Source: Yinghuangia sp051388915
Lineage (GTDB): Bacteria; Actinomycetota; Actinomycetes; Streptomycetales; Streptomycetaceae
Direction: 5' to 3'
Length of the DNA: 64,000 nucleotides
Assembly: GCF_051388915.1 (NCBI RefSeq)
Contig: NZ_JBPKBH010000006.1
Location: 372,001 to 436,000, forward strand
A program made the position numbers and the translations under genes. The notes under the pieces are model-generated. The model searched no databases. It was not told the origin of the DNA and saw only the letters and a program-made list of their open reading frames with translations. Shown here one piece after another: positions 42,893 to 52,600 of the stretch (position 1 is its first letter; every line of letters begins with the position of its first letter).

Positions 42893-43438
42893 TCAGCCGA
42901 GTGCGGCTGCGGCCCGCGCGACGAGAGCCCGCACCGCGTCGTCCGTACGATCGGGCAGCGCGTCGTACGGGAACCACCGCAGGTCCAACGACTCCGCGCT
43001 GATCCGCTCCGCGGCGTCGGGCGCGGCGACCGCGAGGTACTCGACGTCGAAGTGCACGCTCCACGCGTCCGGTCCTCCGCAGCGCACGTCGTGCCGGTCC
43101 AGCCACACCGGCTCCGGCAGCAGCTCCAGCCCGGCGATGCCGGACTCCTCCACCGCCTCGCGCAGCGCCGCGTCGGCCAGCGTCGCGTCGCCCGGCTCGC
43201 AGTGCCCGCCGGTCTGGAGCCACAGGCCGACCTTCGGGTGCAGCGTCAGGAGCACCCGGCGCCGCGCCGGGTCGGCCACCAGCGCGCTCGCGGTGATGTG
43301 GCCCTCCCGCCGGGAACGCCACACGCCGTCGCCGTACGCGTCGAGGTGGGCCAGGTACGTGTCGCGCAACCGCGCCTGCGCGCCGTCGGGTGCCCGCCAC
43401 TCCTTGAGCACCCGGCAGGCGTCCTCATGCAATGTCAT
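42893..43438 (-). CDS. Nudix hydrolase
   Basis: A 181-aa Nudix enzyme. The Nudix box is GGHCEPGDATLADAALREAVEESGI (positions follow GX5EX7REUXEEXGU with REAVEESG intact). HITASALVADPARRRVLLTLHPK and WLQTGGH surround it. The N-terminal ~40 residues form a helical cap. The substrate, a nucleoside diphosphate derivative, is not predictable. ATG 43438 is chosen because homology starts at MTLHEDACRVL; the longer frame upstream is non-conserved. It is convergent with the AIM24 operon across the gap. Confidence 0.88.
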   Translation of the reverse strand: MTLHEDACRVLKEWRAPDGAQARLRDTYLAHLDAYGDGVWRSRREGHITASALVADPARRRVLLTLHPKVGLWLQTGGHCEPGDATLADAALREAVEESGIAGLELLPEPVWLDRHDVRCGGPDAWSVHFDVEYLAVAAPDAAERISAESLDLRWFPYDALPDRTDDAVRALVARAAAALG

Positions 43439-43727
43439 GCGCCCACCCTGCCGCACGCGGTCGACCGACGACCGACCACGGGCCACCGCGTGTGGGTCCC
43501 CGGGATGTGGCACCGAGGGGCGGACCGCTCAGGAGTGTCTTCAAAGTCCCGTCGGACAGCCCGCGGGCCGTGGTGCGTGCGCTCACAAGGCGCGGCCCGC
43601 GGCTCGGTCTGGGTCCGGCTGGGAGGACCGTCAAGTCCCGGCGTCGCGGGCCGGCCGGACTTTGCAGACACGACCTGGCCGGGGACCGACTGCGCTCCAT
43701 CGGGGGATGCGCCGGCCGCCATCCGGG
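43439..43727. other. Gene-free region with inverted-repeat element
   Basis: It lies between the Nudix start and the DUF2342 stop. The centre is the inverted-repeat element at 43535-43671; no gene is supported. Confidence 0.6.
43535..43671. repeat. Dispersed inverted-repeat element, copy B
   Basis: Arms GTGTCTTCAAAGTCC (43535-43549) and GGACTTTGCAGACAC (43657-43671) are complementary at 14 of 15 positions. The interior shares the near-identical segment CGGACAGCCCGCGGGCCGTG (43554-43573) and a GGGAGGACCGTCAAG block with copy A at 4295-4587, but the ~150-base inner part of A is missing. The terminal arms differ in sequence from those of A, yet pair internally. Confidence 0.7.
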
Positions 43728-45341
43728 TCAGGCGCCGTCCTTCTTGTCGCCGCCCTTGTCCCCGCCGTCCTCGTCGGATCCGGTGTCGCCCGCGTTGCGG
43801 CCGTCCTTCTCCTCGGGCGCCGCGTCGGAACGGTTCTCCAGCGTCTCCAGGTCCTTGTCGAGCTGTGCCGTCAGGCCGGACAGGTCCAGCTCCTCGCGGT
43901 GCACGAAGCCGTCCGGGTCGTCCAGGTCGTCGGCGGTGGGCAGCATGTCCGGGTGTGCCCAGAGCGCGTCGCGGCCCTCGACGCCGCGCGCGTCCGCCAG
44001 CGACGCCCACAGCCGCGACGCGTCGCGCAGCCGCCGCGGCCGCAGTTCGAGGCCGACCAGGGTCGCGAACGTCTGCTCGGCCGGTCCGCCCGTCGCGCGG
44101 CGGCGCCGCAGCGTCTCGCGCAGCGCGTCCGCGGACGGCAGCCGAGGGGCCGCGGCCGCGTGCACGACCGCGTCGACCCAGCCCTCGACCAGTGCGAGCG
44201 CCGTCTCCAGGCGCGCCAGCGCGGCCTTCTGCTCGGGCGTCTCCTCGGGCTCGAAGAGGCCCTGGGTGAACGCTTCCTGCAACGCCTCCGGGTTCGTCGG
44301 GTCGATCCGACCCGCGGCCTCCTCAAGGCGGCTCATGTCGACCTTGATGCCGCGCGCGTACGCCTCGACCGCCCCGAACAGGTGCTGCCGCAGCCACGGC
44401 ACGTGGGCGAACAGCCGCTGGTGGGCCGCCTCGCGCAGCGCGAGGTACAGGCGCACCTCGTCCTGCGGCAGGCCGAGCCCGGCACCGAAGGCGGCCAGAT
44501 TGGCGGGCAGCAGCGCCGCACGGCCCGCAGGGCCGAGGGGCAGCCCGATGTCCGCCGAGCCGACGACCTCGCCGGCCAGCGCGCCCAGCGCCTGGCCGAC
44601 CTGGGCGCCGAACATCGCGCCGCCCATGCCGCGCATCATGCCGATCAGCGGCCCGGCCATCTGCTGCATCTCGTCGGGCATCATCTCGCCCATGGCGCTC
44701 ACGACGCGCGTCGCCAGCGGCTCGACCAGGGCCTTCCACTGCGGAAGCGTCGCCTCGATCCACTCGGCGCGGCTCCAGGCCAGCGTCGTGGAGGCACCGG
44801 AGGGCAGCGAGGTCGCCTCGTCCAGCCACAGCTCGGCGAGCCGCACCGACTCCTCGACCGCGTTGCGGTCCACCTGGCCGACGCTGGCGTCGCCGCCCTT
44901 CTGGGCGACCGTCTGCCGGGCGATGTCGTGCGCGAGGTCCCAGTTGACCGGCCCGCCCTCGTACGACAGCAGCTTGCCGAGCTGCTGGAACGCCGCACCG
45001 AGGTCGGCCGGGTTCATGTTGCCGAACAATGCGCCGAACGGGTTGTCGCCGCCGAAGGGGTTGTCGGCCCCGCCACCGAACGGGTCGAACCCGCCCGGAC
45101 CACCGGGCACGCCGGGGCCCTTGCCGCCGGACCCGCCCGAGCCACCGGACCCACCGGACCCGCCGGATCCACCGGACCCGCCCGAGCCACCCGGCCCGCC
45201 GGAGCCCGAGGCGCCGAACCCGCCGAATCCGAAGCCCGGGGAACTTCCCGACCCGCGTGGCGCGTCGGAGGAATCAGGGTCGTGACGGTCGGGATCACCG
45301 CCGCCCGTCGGCTTGCCGAAACCGAAGGGGAAGTCACCCAT
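43728..45341 (-). CDS. DUF2342 zincin-like metalloprotease family protein
   Basis: A 537-aa protein. A Gly/Ser-rich N-terminus with a (GGS)n run (residues ~45-75) precedes the conserved domain: NPADLGAAFQQLGKLLSYEG, PVNWDLAHDIARQ, LAELWLDEATSLP, MGGAMFGAQVGQALGALAGEVVGSADIGLPL and the zincin motif LREAAHQRLFAHVPWL. Families like this are annotated zinc-dependent metalloprotease or F420-associated, without an established function. The C-terminal ~50 residues are acidic/disordered. ATG 45341 has GGAGG upstream. The recalled counterpart is Rv3195, adjacent to the PDZ-Lon gene in mycobacteria. Confidence 0.88.
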   Translation of the reverse strand: MGDFPFGFGKPTGGGDPDRHDPDSSDAPRGSGSSPGFGFGGFGASGSGGPGGSGGSGGSGGSGGSGGSGGSGGKGPGVPGGPGGFDPFGGGADNPFGGDNPFGALFGNMNPADLGAAFQQLGKLLSYEGGPVNWDLAHDIARQTVAQKGGDASVGQVDRNAVEESVRLAELWLDEATSLPSGASTTLAWSRAEWIEATLPQWKALVEPLATRVVSAMGEMMPDEMQQMAGPLIGMMRGMGGAMFGAQVGQALGALAGEVVGSADIGLPLGPAGRAALLPANLAAFGAGLGLPQDEVRLYLALREAAHQRLFAHVPWLRQHLFGAVEAYARGIKVDMSRLEEAAGRIDPTNPEALQEAFTQGLFEPEETPEQKAALARLETALALVEGWVDAVVHAAAAPRLPSADALRETLRRRRATGGPAEQTFATLVGLELRPRRLRDASRLWASLADARGVEGRDALWAHPDMLPTADDLDDPDGFVHREELDLSGLTAQLDKDLETLENRSDAAPEEKDGRNAGDTGSDEDGGDKGGDKKDGA

Positions 45342-45599
45342 GACAACCTCCGTGCCGACCCCCGTCGCCGGGGGTGTCGCGGCGGCGGCCTGCCCGGCCG
45401 ACCGCGCCTCGTTTGACCTGTCCCACGGCGTGGGAGGCCGACCGGCCGCGGCGCGGAAACGCGCCTCGCGTCATGGTCATGGCCACACCTCGGGCAGGAT
45501 GGATTGCGGATGCTGCGTCACATGCGGGCTTTCCGGACGCGTACTCCTCGGTAAACGTAGGCGAGCCGCACACACCAAACTAACCACGGGAGGCGGTCA

Positions 45600-46811
45600 G
45601 TGAGTTCCCAGCCTCCGCACGTTCGCTCTGGGCGGAGTGGGCGGGACCGGCCGGCCGAGGGGTCGGCGGACGGGTCCGGGAAGACGCCCGCAGACACCAC
45701 GGAAGCGACGCCCCAGGAGGCCGATATCGAGACCCGACGCGGTATGGGCCCGGGCGCGCGCCCGGTCGTGGCGGTCACCGGAGCGGCTTCCGGCATGGGC
45801 CACCGCGTGGCCCAGCTCCTGGCGGAGAACGAGCAGGTCAAGCGGCTGGTCGCGATCGACGAGCGGCGCGGGGACATCCCCGGCGCGCAGTGGCGGATCA
45901 TGGACGTCCGGGACCCCGCGCTCGCCGGGCGCCTCGACGGCGTCGACGTCGTGGTGCACCTGGCGCTGGACCTCTCGCTCGATTCGGAGCCGCGGGCGCG
46001 CGGTGCGCGGAACGTGCGCGGCACTCAGACGGTCCTCACCGCGGCGGCGGCAGCCGGAGTACCGCGTGTCGTGTTGTGTACATCGGCCATGGTCTACGGC
46101 GCGCTCCCGGAGAACGAGACGCCGCTCGACGAGGACGCCCCGCTCAAGGCCACCGCCGACGCGTCCCTCATCGGCGACCTGCTGGAGATCGAGGAGCTGG
46201 CCGCCCGCGCCCCGCGCGCCCACCGCGCGCTCAACGTCACGGTGGTACGCCCCGCCACGCTGGTCGGCGGGCCCGAGGCGGACAGCGTCATGACCCGGCA
46301 CTTCGAGGCGCCGCGTCTGCTGGTCGTGTCCGGCAGCCGCCCGCAGTGGCAGTTCTGCCACGTTGACGACCTCGCCGAGGCCCTGGTGTACGCGGCGCTC
46401 GGCAAGGTCGAGGGCGTCGTCACGGTCGGCTGTGACGGCTGGCTGGAGCAGGAGGAGATCGAGGAGCTGTCCGGCATGCGCCGCATGGAGCTCCCGGCCA
46501 CGCTGGCCCTCGGCACCGCCGAGCGGCTGCACCGGCTGGGCATCACGCCCGCGCCGGCCGGGGACCTGGCGTACGCGATGCACGGCTGGGTCGTGCCGTC
46601 GACGCGGCTGCGCGAGGCGGGCTGGCGCCCGCTGTGGACCAACGAACTGGCGTTCGCCGCGCTGCTGGAGGACGTCGAGGGACGCCATGCGCTGGTCGCC
46701 CGGCGGCTCGGCCGCAAGGACGCCACGACGCTCGGCGCCGCGGGCGCGACGGTCGCCCTCATCGGCACGGCGGCGATCGTGCGCAAGGTGCGCAAGAGAC
46801 GCGGCATCTGA
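45600..46811 (+). CDS. NAD-dependent epimerase/SDR family protein
   Basis: A 403-aa extended SDR. After a ~50-residue disordered acidic leader come VAVTGAASGMGHRVAQLLAE (TGxxGxxG cofactor loop), DGVDVVVHLALDL, VLCTSAMVYGALPENETPLD (Ser/Tyr), NVTVVRPATLVGGP and WQFCHVDDLAEAL. The Lys of YxxxK is not at the usual position, so activity is uncertain. The C-terminus has a short hydrophobic stretch (TLGAAGATVALIGTAAIV) followed by KVRKRR, possibly a membrane tail. GTG 45600 has GGGAGG at six bases. Divergent from the DUF2342 gene. Confidence 0.82.
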   Translation: MSSQPPHVRSGRSGRDRPAEGSADGSGKTPADTTEATPQEADIETRRGMGPGARPVVAVTGAASGMGHRVAQLLAENEQVKRLVAIDERRGDIPGAQWRIMDVRDPALAGRLDGVDVVVHLALDLSLDSEPRARGARNVRGTQTVLTAAAAAGVPRVVLCTSAMVYGALPENETPLDEDAPLKATADASLIGDLLEIEELAARAPRAHRALNVTVVRPATLVGGPEADSVMTRHFEAPRLLVVSGSRPQWQFCHVDDLAEALVYAALGKVEGVVTVGCDGWLEQEEIEELSGMRRMELPATLALGTAERLHRLGITPAPAGDLAYAMHGWVVPSTRLREAGWRPLWTNELAFAALLEDVEGRHALVARRLGRKDATTLGAAGATVALIGTAAIVRKVRKRRGI

Positions 46812-46873
46812 CCGAGGTCCCCGCGGGCCACCGATGCCGCGCGACCCGAGCCGTGGGCGCAGGTCGCGAGGCC

Positions 46874-46919
46874 GAGCCGCGGAGCCCGGTTCTGAAGAGC
46901 CGCGGACCCCGGTTCTGAA
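46874..46919. repeat. 23-bp tandem duplication
   Basis: GAGCCGCGGAGCCCGGTTCT+GAA at 46874-46896 and its near-copy (one mismatch) at 46897-46919, between the SDR and moaE genes. Confidence 0.85.
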
Positions 46920-47041
46920 GCGGGCCGCGAATCCGAGTCGTGGACGTCCCGTATCCCCGCCGCACACGGCCGGGGCATACTGCGCCGGATGGATACCCGT
47001 CGGACGGGTAGCCGCGGATCCAGGCAGTGGAAGGTATGCAC

Positions 47042-47470
47042 ATGGACACCGATGTCATCCGCCTCCTCGACATCCGGGAGACGCCGCTCTCGGTCGACGA
47101 GGTCTTCGCGGCGGTGGGCCACCCGACCGCCGGCGGCACCGACGTGTTCGTCGGCACCGTGCGCGACCACGACGGCGGCAAGGGCGTCACCGCGCTCGAA
47201 TACTCCGCGCACCCGAGCGCCGTCGCCGAACTGCGGCGCGTCGCGGAGAAGGTCGCGGCCGACTTCCCGGTGTCCGCGCTGGCCGCCGTGCACCGCGTGG
47301 GGAAGCTGGAGATCGGCGACATCGCCGTCGTGGTAGCGGTGTCCTGCCCGCACCGCGGCGAGGCGTTCGACGCGTGCCGCCGCCTGATCGACACCCTCAA
47401 GCACGAGGTGCCCATCTGGAAGCACCAGGTCTTCGCGGACGGCTCGACCGAATGGGTCGGCGCCTGCTGA
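47042..47470 (+). CDS. moaE: Molybdopterin synthase catalytic subunit MoaE
   Basis: A 142-aa MoaE. GGTDVFVGTVRDHDGGKGV, LEYSAHPSAVAELRRVAEKV, VHRVGKLEIGDIAVVVAVSC, HRGEAFDACRRLIDTLKHEVPIWKHQ (catalytic Lys residues in LKHEVPIWK) are all present. With MoaD thiocarboxylate it converts precursor Z (cPMP) to molybdopterin. ATG 47042 has GGAAGG at seven bases; GTG 47027 is in frame but lacks a site. The sulfur-carrier activating enzyme MoeZ is encoded at 12995; no moaD is in the window. Confidence 0.95.
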   Translation: MDTDVIRLLDIRETPLSVDEVFAAVGHPTAGGTDVFVGTVRDHDGGKGVTALEYSAHPSAVAELRRVAEKVAADFPVSALAAVHRVGKLEIGDIAVVVAVSCPHRGEAFDACRRLIDTLKHEVPIWKHQVFADGSTEWVGAC

Positions 47471-47607
47471 CGGCCGCGGCCCGCGACGCCAACTCCCCGT
47501 AGCATTGGGCAGGTCGGGTGAATCCGGCCATAGTCCGAAATGCATCCCTGCGGACCGATAGATACGATTAACGCACTAATCCGTTGGGCTTCGGGCGGGG
47601 GTGCGGC

Positions 47608-47898
47608 ATGGCGTCGATCGCGGGCTGGTGGGCCATTCCGGCGGTGGCGTTGCTCGTCATCGTGGTGTGGACCGCATGGCGCGGACGCACCCGCAGACCG
47701 CCGACCATGCACGACACCGTCGGCCACTACGAGGCGTTCCAGGCCGTGCTGACGCGCGTCGTCGAGGCCGAGCCGCGGTCGCCCGCCGGTGCCGGGGGCA
47801 AGCCGGGCGCCCGCCGCAACACCGCCGCGAACGCTGGTGGGCACACCGACCCGAACGCCGACGAGCCCCGCGCTGCCGGGCGCCGCGACGTGCCGTAG
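47608..47898 (+). CDS. Small single-pass membrane protein
   Basis: A 96-aa protein with one transmembrane helix at residues ~6-23 (WWAIPAVALLVIVVWTAW) followed by a basic stretch RGRTRRPP, so N-out/C-in. The segment MHDTVGHYEAFQAVLTRVVE may be a conserved short helix; the rest is disordered. ATG 47608 has GGGGGTG upstream. It ends ten bases before the Lon-like gene and its TAG stop forms part of that gene's likely -10 element. Function unknown. Confidence 0.65.
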   Translation: MASIAGWWAIPAVALLVIVVWTAWRGRTRRPPTMHDTVGHYEAFQAVLTRVVEAEPRSPAGAGGKPGARRNTAANAGGHTDPNADEPRAAGRRDVP

Positions 47899-47901
47899 TG
47901 T
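47896..47901 (+). promoter_or_regulatory. -10 element TAGTGT overlapping a stop codon, leaderless start
   Basis: TAGTGT begins with the TAG stop of the preceding gene and ends seven bases before ATG 47909, which has no ribosome-binding site. Confidence 0.45.
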
Positions 47902-47908
47902 CGCGCTC

Positions 47909-48964
47909 ATGTCGCGTCGTACCGCCACCCTGGTCGTCTCCGGCCTGATGTTCATAGCCCTGGCTGTTGCGGCCATGTTCACCTCGGTGCCGTACGGGGA
48001 GCTGACCCCCGGGCCGACCGTCAACACGCTCGGCGACTACCGGGGCAAGCCGGTCATCGAGGTGGAGCCGGGCGTCCAGACGTACCCCACCTCCGGGCAC
48101 CTCAACATGACGACCGTCTCGGTCACCAGCAAGGGCTACGACATGCCGCTGCTGGGCGCGTTCGTCGGATGGGTGAAGGACGACGCCGACGTCGTCAAGA
48201 AGAGCTCGCTCTACCCGGACGACAAGACCGAGAAAGAGGTCGAGCAGGAGAACGCCGAGGAGTTCACGTCCTCACAGGAGCACGCGAAGGTCGCGGCGTT
48301 CGACGCGCTCAACATCGCGGTCGACAAGCAGGTCGTCGTCGCGACGGTCAGCAAGGACATGCCGGCCACCGGCCAATTGCACGCGGGCGACATCATCCTG
48401 TCCGTCGACGGCAAGCCGGTCGCGAGCCCCGACGACGTCGGCGCCGGGATCACCGAGCACAAGCCGGGTGAGGCCGTCGAGTTCGTCGTCGACCCGGCCG
48501 ACGCGCGCGGCACGCAGCGCACGGTGCGGTTGACCACGGTCGCGGCCGAGGACGACGGGCGCGCCGTCGTGGGGATCACGCCGGGCGTGCTGCCCAAGTT
48601 CCCCTTCAAGGTGACCATCCACCTGGAGGACGTGGGCGGCCCCAGCGCGGGCCTGATGTTCGCGCTCGGCATCATCGACACGCTCAGCCCCGGCGACCTG
48701 ACCGGCGGCAAGTTCGTCGCGGGCACCGGGACGATAGACGACAAGGGCAATGTCGGACCCATCGGCGGCGTCACCATGAAGACCATCGCCGCGAAGCGCG
48801 CGGGCGCGAAGTACTTCCTCACGCCCAAGGGCAACTGCGCCGAGGCGGCCAAGGACAAGCCGGGCGGCCTCACACTCGTCCAGGTCGACACGCTGGACGA
48901 GGCGATGGCCGCCCTCGACGTGATCCGCACCGGCCAGGGCACCCTGACCGAGTGTCAGAAGTAG
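47909..48964 (+). CDS. Membrane-anchored PDZ-Lon (S16) serine protease
   Basis: A 351-aa protein. One N-terminal transmembrane helix (~8-26) places the rest outside the membrane. TPGPTVNTLG and VQTYPTSGHLNMTTVSVT form the entry domain; a PDZ domain covers ~140-205 (GQLHAGDIILSVDGKPVASPDDV); the Lon-type domain has Ser 246 in GGPSAGLMFALG and Lys 291 in GGVTMKTIAAKRAG, the Ser-Lys dyad with Lon-like spacing. It should degrade or process secreted or membrane proteins independently of ATP. The counterpart recalled is Rv3194c, next to the UPF0182 gene as here. Confidence 0.92.
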   Translation: MSRRTATLVVSGLMFIALAVAAMFTSVPYGELTPGPTVNTLGDYRGKPVIEVEPGVQTYPTSGHLNMTTVSVTSKGYDMPLLGAFVGWVKDDADVVKKSSLYPDDKTEKEVEQENAEEFTSSQEHAKVAAFDALNIAVDKQVVVATVSKDMPATGQLHAGDIILSVDGKPVASPDDVGAGITEHKPGEAVEFVVDPADARGTQRTVRLTTVAAEDDGRAVVGITPGVLPKFPFKVTIHLEDVGGPSAGLMFALGIIDTLSPGDLTGGKFVAGTGTIDDKGNVGPIGGVTMKTIAAKRAGAKYFLTPKGNCAEAAKDKPGGLTLVQVDTLDEAMAALDVIRTGQGTLTECQK

Positions 48965-49010
48965 CCGCGGCAACCGTCGGCCGGTCGCGTCGGCCGCTGC
49001 GGCCCGCGCG

Positions 49011-49535
49011 CTACGCGAACGTCGCGCGCAGCGCCTCGGCCAGCCCGGGGACGAGGTCCGCGCCCGAGAGGACCTCCAGGTCGGAGTCCTTCTCGCGCAG
49101 CCGCAGCACCGATTCGCGCGTACCGTCGCGCAGCACGCCGACCGCGATCCGCACCTCCTGCCGGTCCGGCCGCTCGGCGACCCACGCGGCGATCTCCTCG
49201 TCGCTCCCGGTCGCCGGCATCTCGGCCTCGGCGGCGGGCGGCAGCATCAGCCGTTCGAGGACGATCGCGCAGCCCAACACCGGGTCGGGCCAGGCGATCC
49301 CGGCGAGGAAGTCGTCGATCGGCGTCTCCGCGGGGATCTCGTCCTGCTCGATCGGGGTCAGCGTGGTGGCCGACCCCTCCTCGGCGGCGAGCCCCAGCTC
49401 CTTGGCGAGCTGCGGTTCGGAGCGGACGAGAGCGGCGGTGTCGACGAGCGCGTACAGTCGGGCGGGCTGGTCCCATCCGAACGCCGCGACGTGGCGTTCG
49501 ATCTCCACGACGGCCTGGGTCAGTGCAACGGTCAT
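49011..49535 (-). CDS. PPA1309 family protein
   Basis: A 174-aa cytosolic protein. MTVALTQAVVEIERHVAAFGWDQPARLYALVDT, LTPIEQDEIPAETPIDDFLAGIAWPD-type sequence, GCAIVLERLMLPP and RIAVGVLRDGTRESVLRLRE are characteristic of the actinobacterial PPA1309 family, whose function is unknown. It looks like a single alpha/beta domain. ATG 49535 is preceded by GGAGG, unusually close. It converges on the PDZ-Lon gene (46 bases between stops) and is divergent from the UPF0182 gene. Confidence 0.85.
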   Translation of the reverse strand: MTVALTQAVVEIERHVAAFGWDQPARLYALVDTAALVRSEPQLAKELGLAAEEGSATTLTPIEQDEIPAETPIDDFLAGIAWPDPVLGCAIVLERLMLPPAAEAEMPATGSDEEIAAWVAERPDRQEVRIAVGVLRDGTRESVLRLREKDSDLEVLSGADLVPGLAEALRATFA

Positions 49536-49693
49536 GCCTCCATCATCCCGGTACGGCGCACCCGCTCGTCCCGCCGCCCGGACACTTCCGCCGTGTCGGT
49601 GGGGAACCATGGCCGGGCTCGGTAAGTTGACGAGTCGAGCGCCGACCGGGCGCAACCAGGTAATGATCGAGGTGCGCACCCTTGGTTTTTCAG

Positions 49694-52600
49694 ATGCCCG
49701 AACGCGGCGACCCCGGAGGTCGCCGCATCAGATTGGGAGCCCCGTCCCGCCGTCTGCGAACACTCCTGCTCACACTGGCCATCATCGTGGTGGTCGGCGT
49801 CGCCTGGGTGCTCTTCGCCAACTTCTGGACTGAATGGCTCTGGTACAAGTCGGTCGGCTACGGCAACGTCTTCACGACGCGCCTGTGGACGCGCCTCGGA
49901 CTGTTCCTGGTGTTCGGTCTGCTCATGGCGGCCGCCGTCGGCCTCAACATGTACTTCGCCTATCGGCTTCGACCCGCGTTCCGCGGCATGTCGATGGAGC
50001 AGCAGAGCCTGGACCGCTACAGGTCGGCCCTGGCGCCGTTCCGCGTGTGGATCCTCGTCGGCCTGTCGCTGATCGTCGGCGTCATCGCGGGGACCTCCGC
50101 GTCCGGGCACTGGGGCACCTGGCTCCAGTTCGTCAACGGCGTGTCCTTCGGGATCAAGGACCCGCAGTTCCACAAGGACGTCTCGTTTTTCGCGTTCGAC
50201 CTGCCGTTCTACCGGTTCCTGGTGAACTTCGGGTTCGTGGCGGTCGTGGTCGGCCTCGTCGTCGCGGTGCTGACGCACTACCTGTACGGCGGCCTCCGCG
50301 TGCAGAGCCCGGGCGCCCGCGCGACCCCCGCCGCACAGGCCCACATCTCGCTGCTGCTGGGCCTGTTCGTGCTGTTCAAGGCGATCGCGTACTGGCTCGA
50401 CCGCTACTCGCTGGCGGTGTCCTCGGGCGACTTCAAGTCCGCGTCGCAGTTCACCGGCCTCCGCTACACGGACGCGAACGCGGTTCTGCCCGCGAAAACG
50501 ATCCTCTTCATCGTGGCGCTCATCTGCGCCGTGCTGTTCTTCGTCAACGTGTTCCGCCGCACCTGGGCGCTGCCGATCATCGGCTTCGGCCTCATGGTGA
50601 TGTCGGCGGTGCTGATCGGCGGCCTGTACCCGTTCATCGTCGAGCGCTTCCAGGTCAAGCCGAACGCGCAGTCGAAGGAAGCCAAGTACATCGAGCGCAA
50701 CATCCAGGCGACGCGCGACGCGTACGGAATAGCGGATGTGCAGTCGGAGGCCTACGCGGGCTCCGTCGACACGCGCGCGGTCCTGCTCGACGAGGCGAAC
50801 GGCGCGGCCAGCATCCGCCTGCTCGACCCGAACATCGTCGGCCCGACCTTCCAGCAGCTCCAGCAGTTGAAGCAGTTCTACGGCTTCAGCCGCACGCTGG
50901 ACGTCGACCGCTACACGATCGACAAGAAGACGCAGGACACCGTCATCGCGCTGCGCGAGCTCAACCCGAACGGCGGTCAGAGCCGCAACTGGGTCAACGA
51001 CCACACCAAGTACACCCACGGGTACGGCGTGGTCGCAGCCGACGGCAACAGGGTGACGGCCGAGGGCAAGCCGGAGTTCATCGTCTCCGACATCACCCCG
51101 GACGGTGCCCAGAGCCCGCTCGGGAACTACGAGCAGCGCATCTACTTCGGCGAGAAGACGACGGAGTACTCCATCGTCGGCGCGCCGGAGGGGACCACAC
51201 CGACCGAGATCGACTACCCGGACGAGAAGCTGCCGGGCGGGCAGGCCGTCTACACCTACACGGGTGACGGCGGTGTGCCGATCGGGTCGACGTTCAACAA
51301 GCTGCTGTACGCGACCAAGTTCGCGGACGGCAACATCCTGCTGTCCGACTCGCTCAACGAGAAGTCGCGCATCCTGTACAACCGCACGCCGAAGGAGCGG
51401 GTCGAGGCGGTCGCGCCGTGGCTCACCATCGACGGCGACCCGTACCCCGCGGTGGTGGACGGCCGGATCCTGTGGATCGTGGACGCGTACACGACGTCGA
51501 ACGGCTATCCGTATTCGACGCGCACCACGCTGGGCGACGCGACCGCGGACTCGGCGGTGCGCGCGGACGAGCGGCGCGGCGCGGTCGGCAACACCGGCAA
51601 CGTCAACTACATCCGCAACTCGGTCAAGGCCACCGTCGACGCCTACTCCGGCAAGGTGACCCTGTACCAGTGGGACGAGCAGGACCCGGTCCTCAAGACG
51701 TGGATGAAGGCGTTCCCCGGCACCGTCAAGAAGCAGTCGGCGATCTCGCCGGCGCTGCTGGACCATCTGCGCTACCCGCAGGATCTGTTCAAGGTGCAGC
51801 GCGAGATGCTGACCCGCTACCACGTGACCGACCCGCGCACGTTCTTCAACGGCTCGGACGTGTGGAAGGTCCCGCAGGACCCGACGAGCGCCAAGCAGGT
51901 GGGCGGCGAGCAACCGCCGTACTACCTGTCGATGAAGATTCCGCCGGCCCAGGGGCAGCCCGCAGAGACAGCGCAGTCCTTCAGACTCACGAGCGCATTC
52001 GTGCCCAATGAGCGGCAGAACATGGCGGCATTCCTCGCCGTGAACGCCCAACCGGGGCCCGACTACGGCAAGTTCAGACTTTTGACCTTGCCGTCGACGA
52101 CGGCGATCAACGGGCCTGAACAGATGCAGAACGTGTTCACATCCAATACGGAAGTCGGACGGGTGCTGAACCTCCTGCAAGTGGCCAACTCGCAAGTCGT
52201 GTACGGCAACCTGCTGAGCCTTCCGGTGGGCGGAGGCATGCTCTACGTCGAACCGGTCTATGTGCGAGCGGCCGCGGCGAACTCGTATCCGCTCATGCGC
52301 AAGGTGCTGGCCTCGTACGGCACGGCCGTCGCCTTCGAGGACACGCTCGACAAGGCACTGGCGGTGCTGTTCGCCGGGGCGCCGCCGACGATCGCACCGG
52401 ACGATCCGAACGCGCCACCACCGACGACTCCGACGCCGCCGACGACCACGCCCTCTCCGGGCACGTCGACACCGCCGCCGGCCACCGGCACGCCGCCGGC
52501 GCAGTCGCCGTCGGTCAAGGCCGCCCTCGACGACGCCCAGAAGGCGATCCAGAAGGCGGACGCGGCGCTGAAGTCGGGCGACTTCGCGGCGTACGGCCAG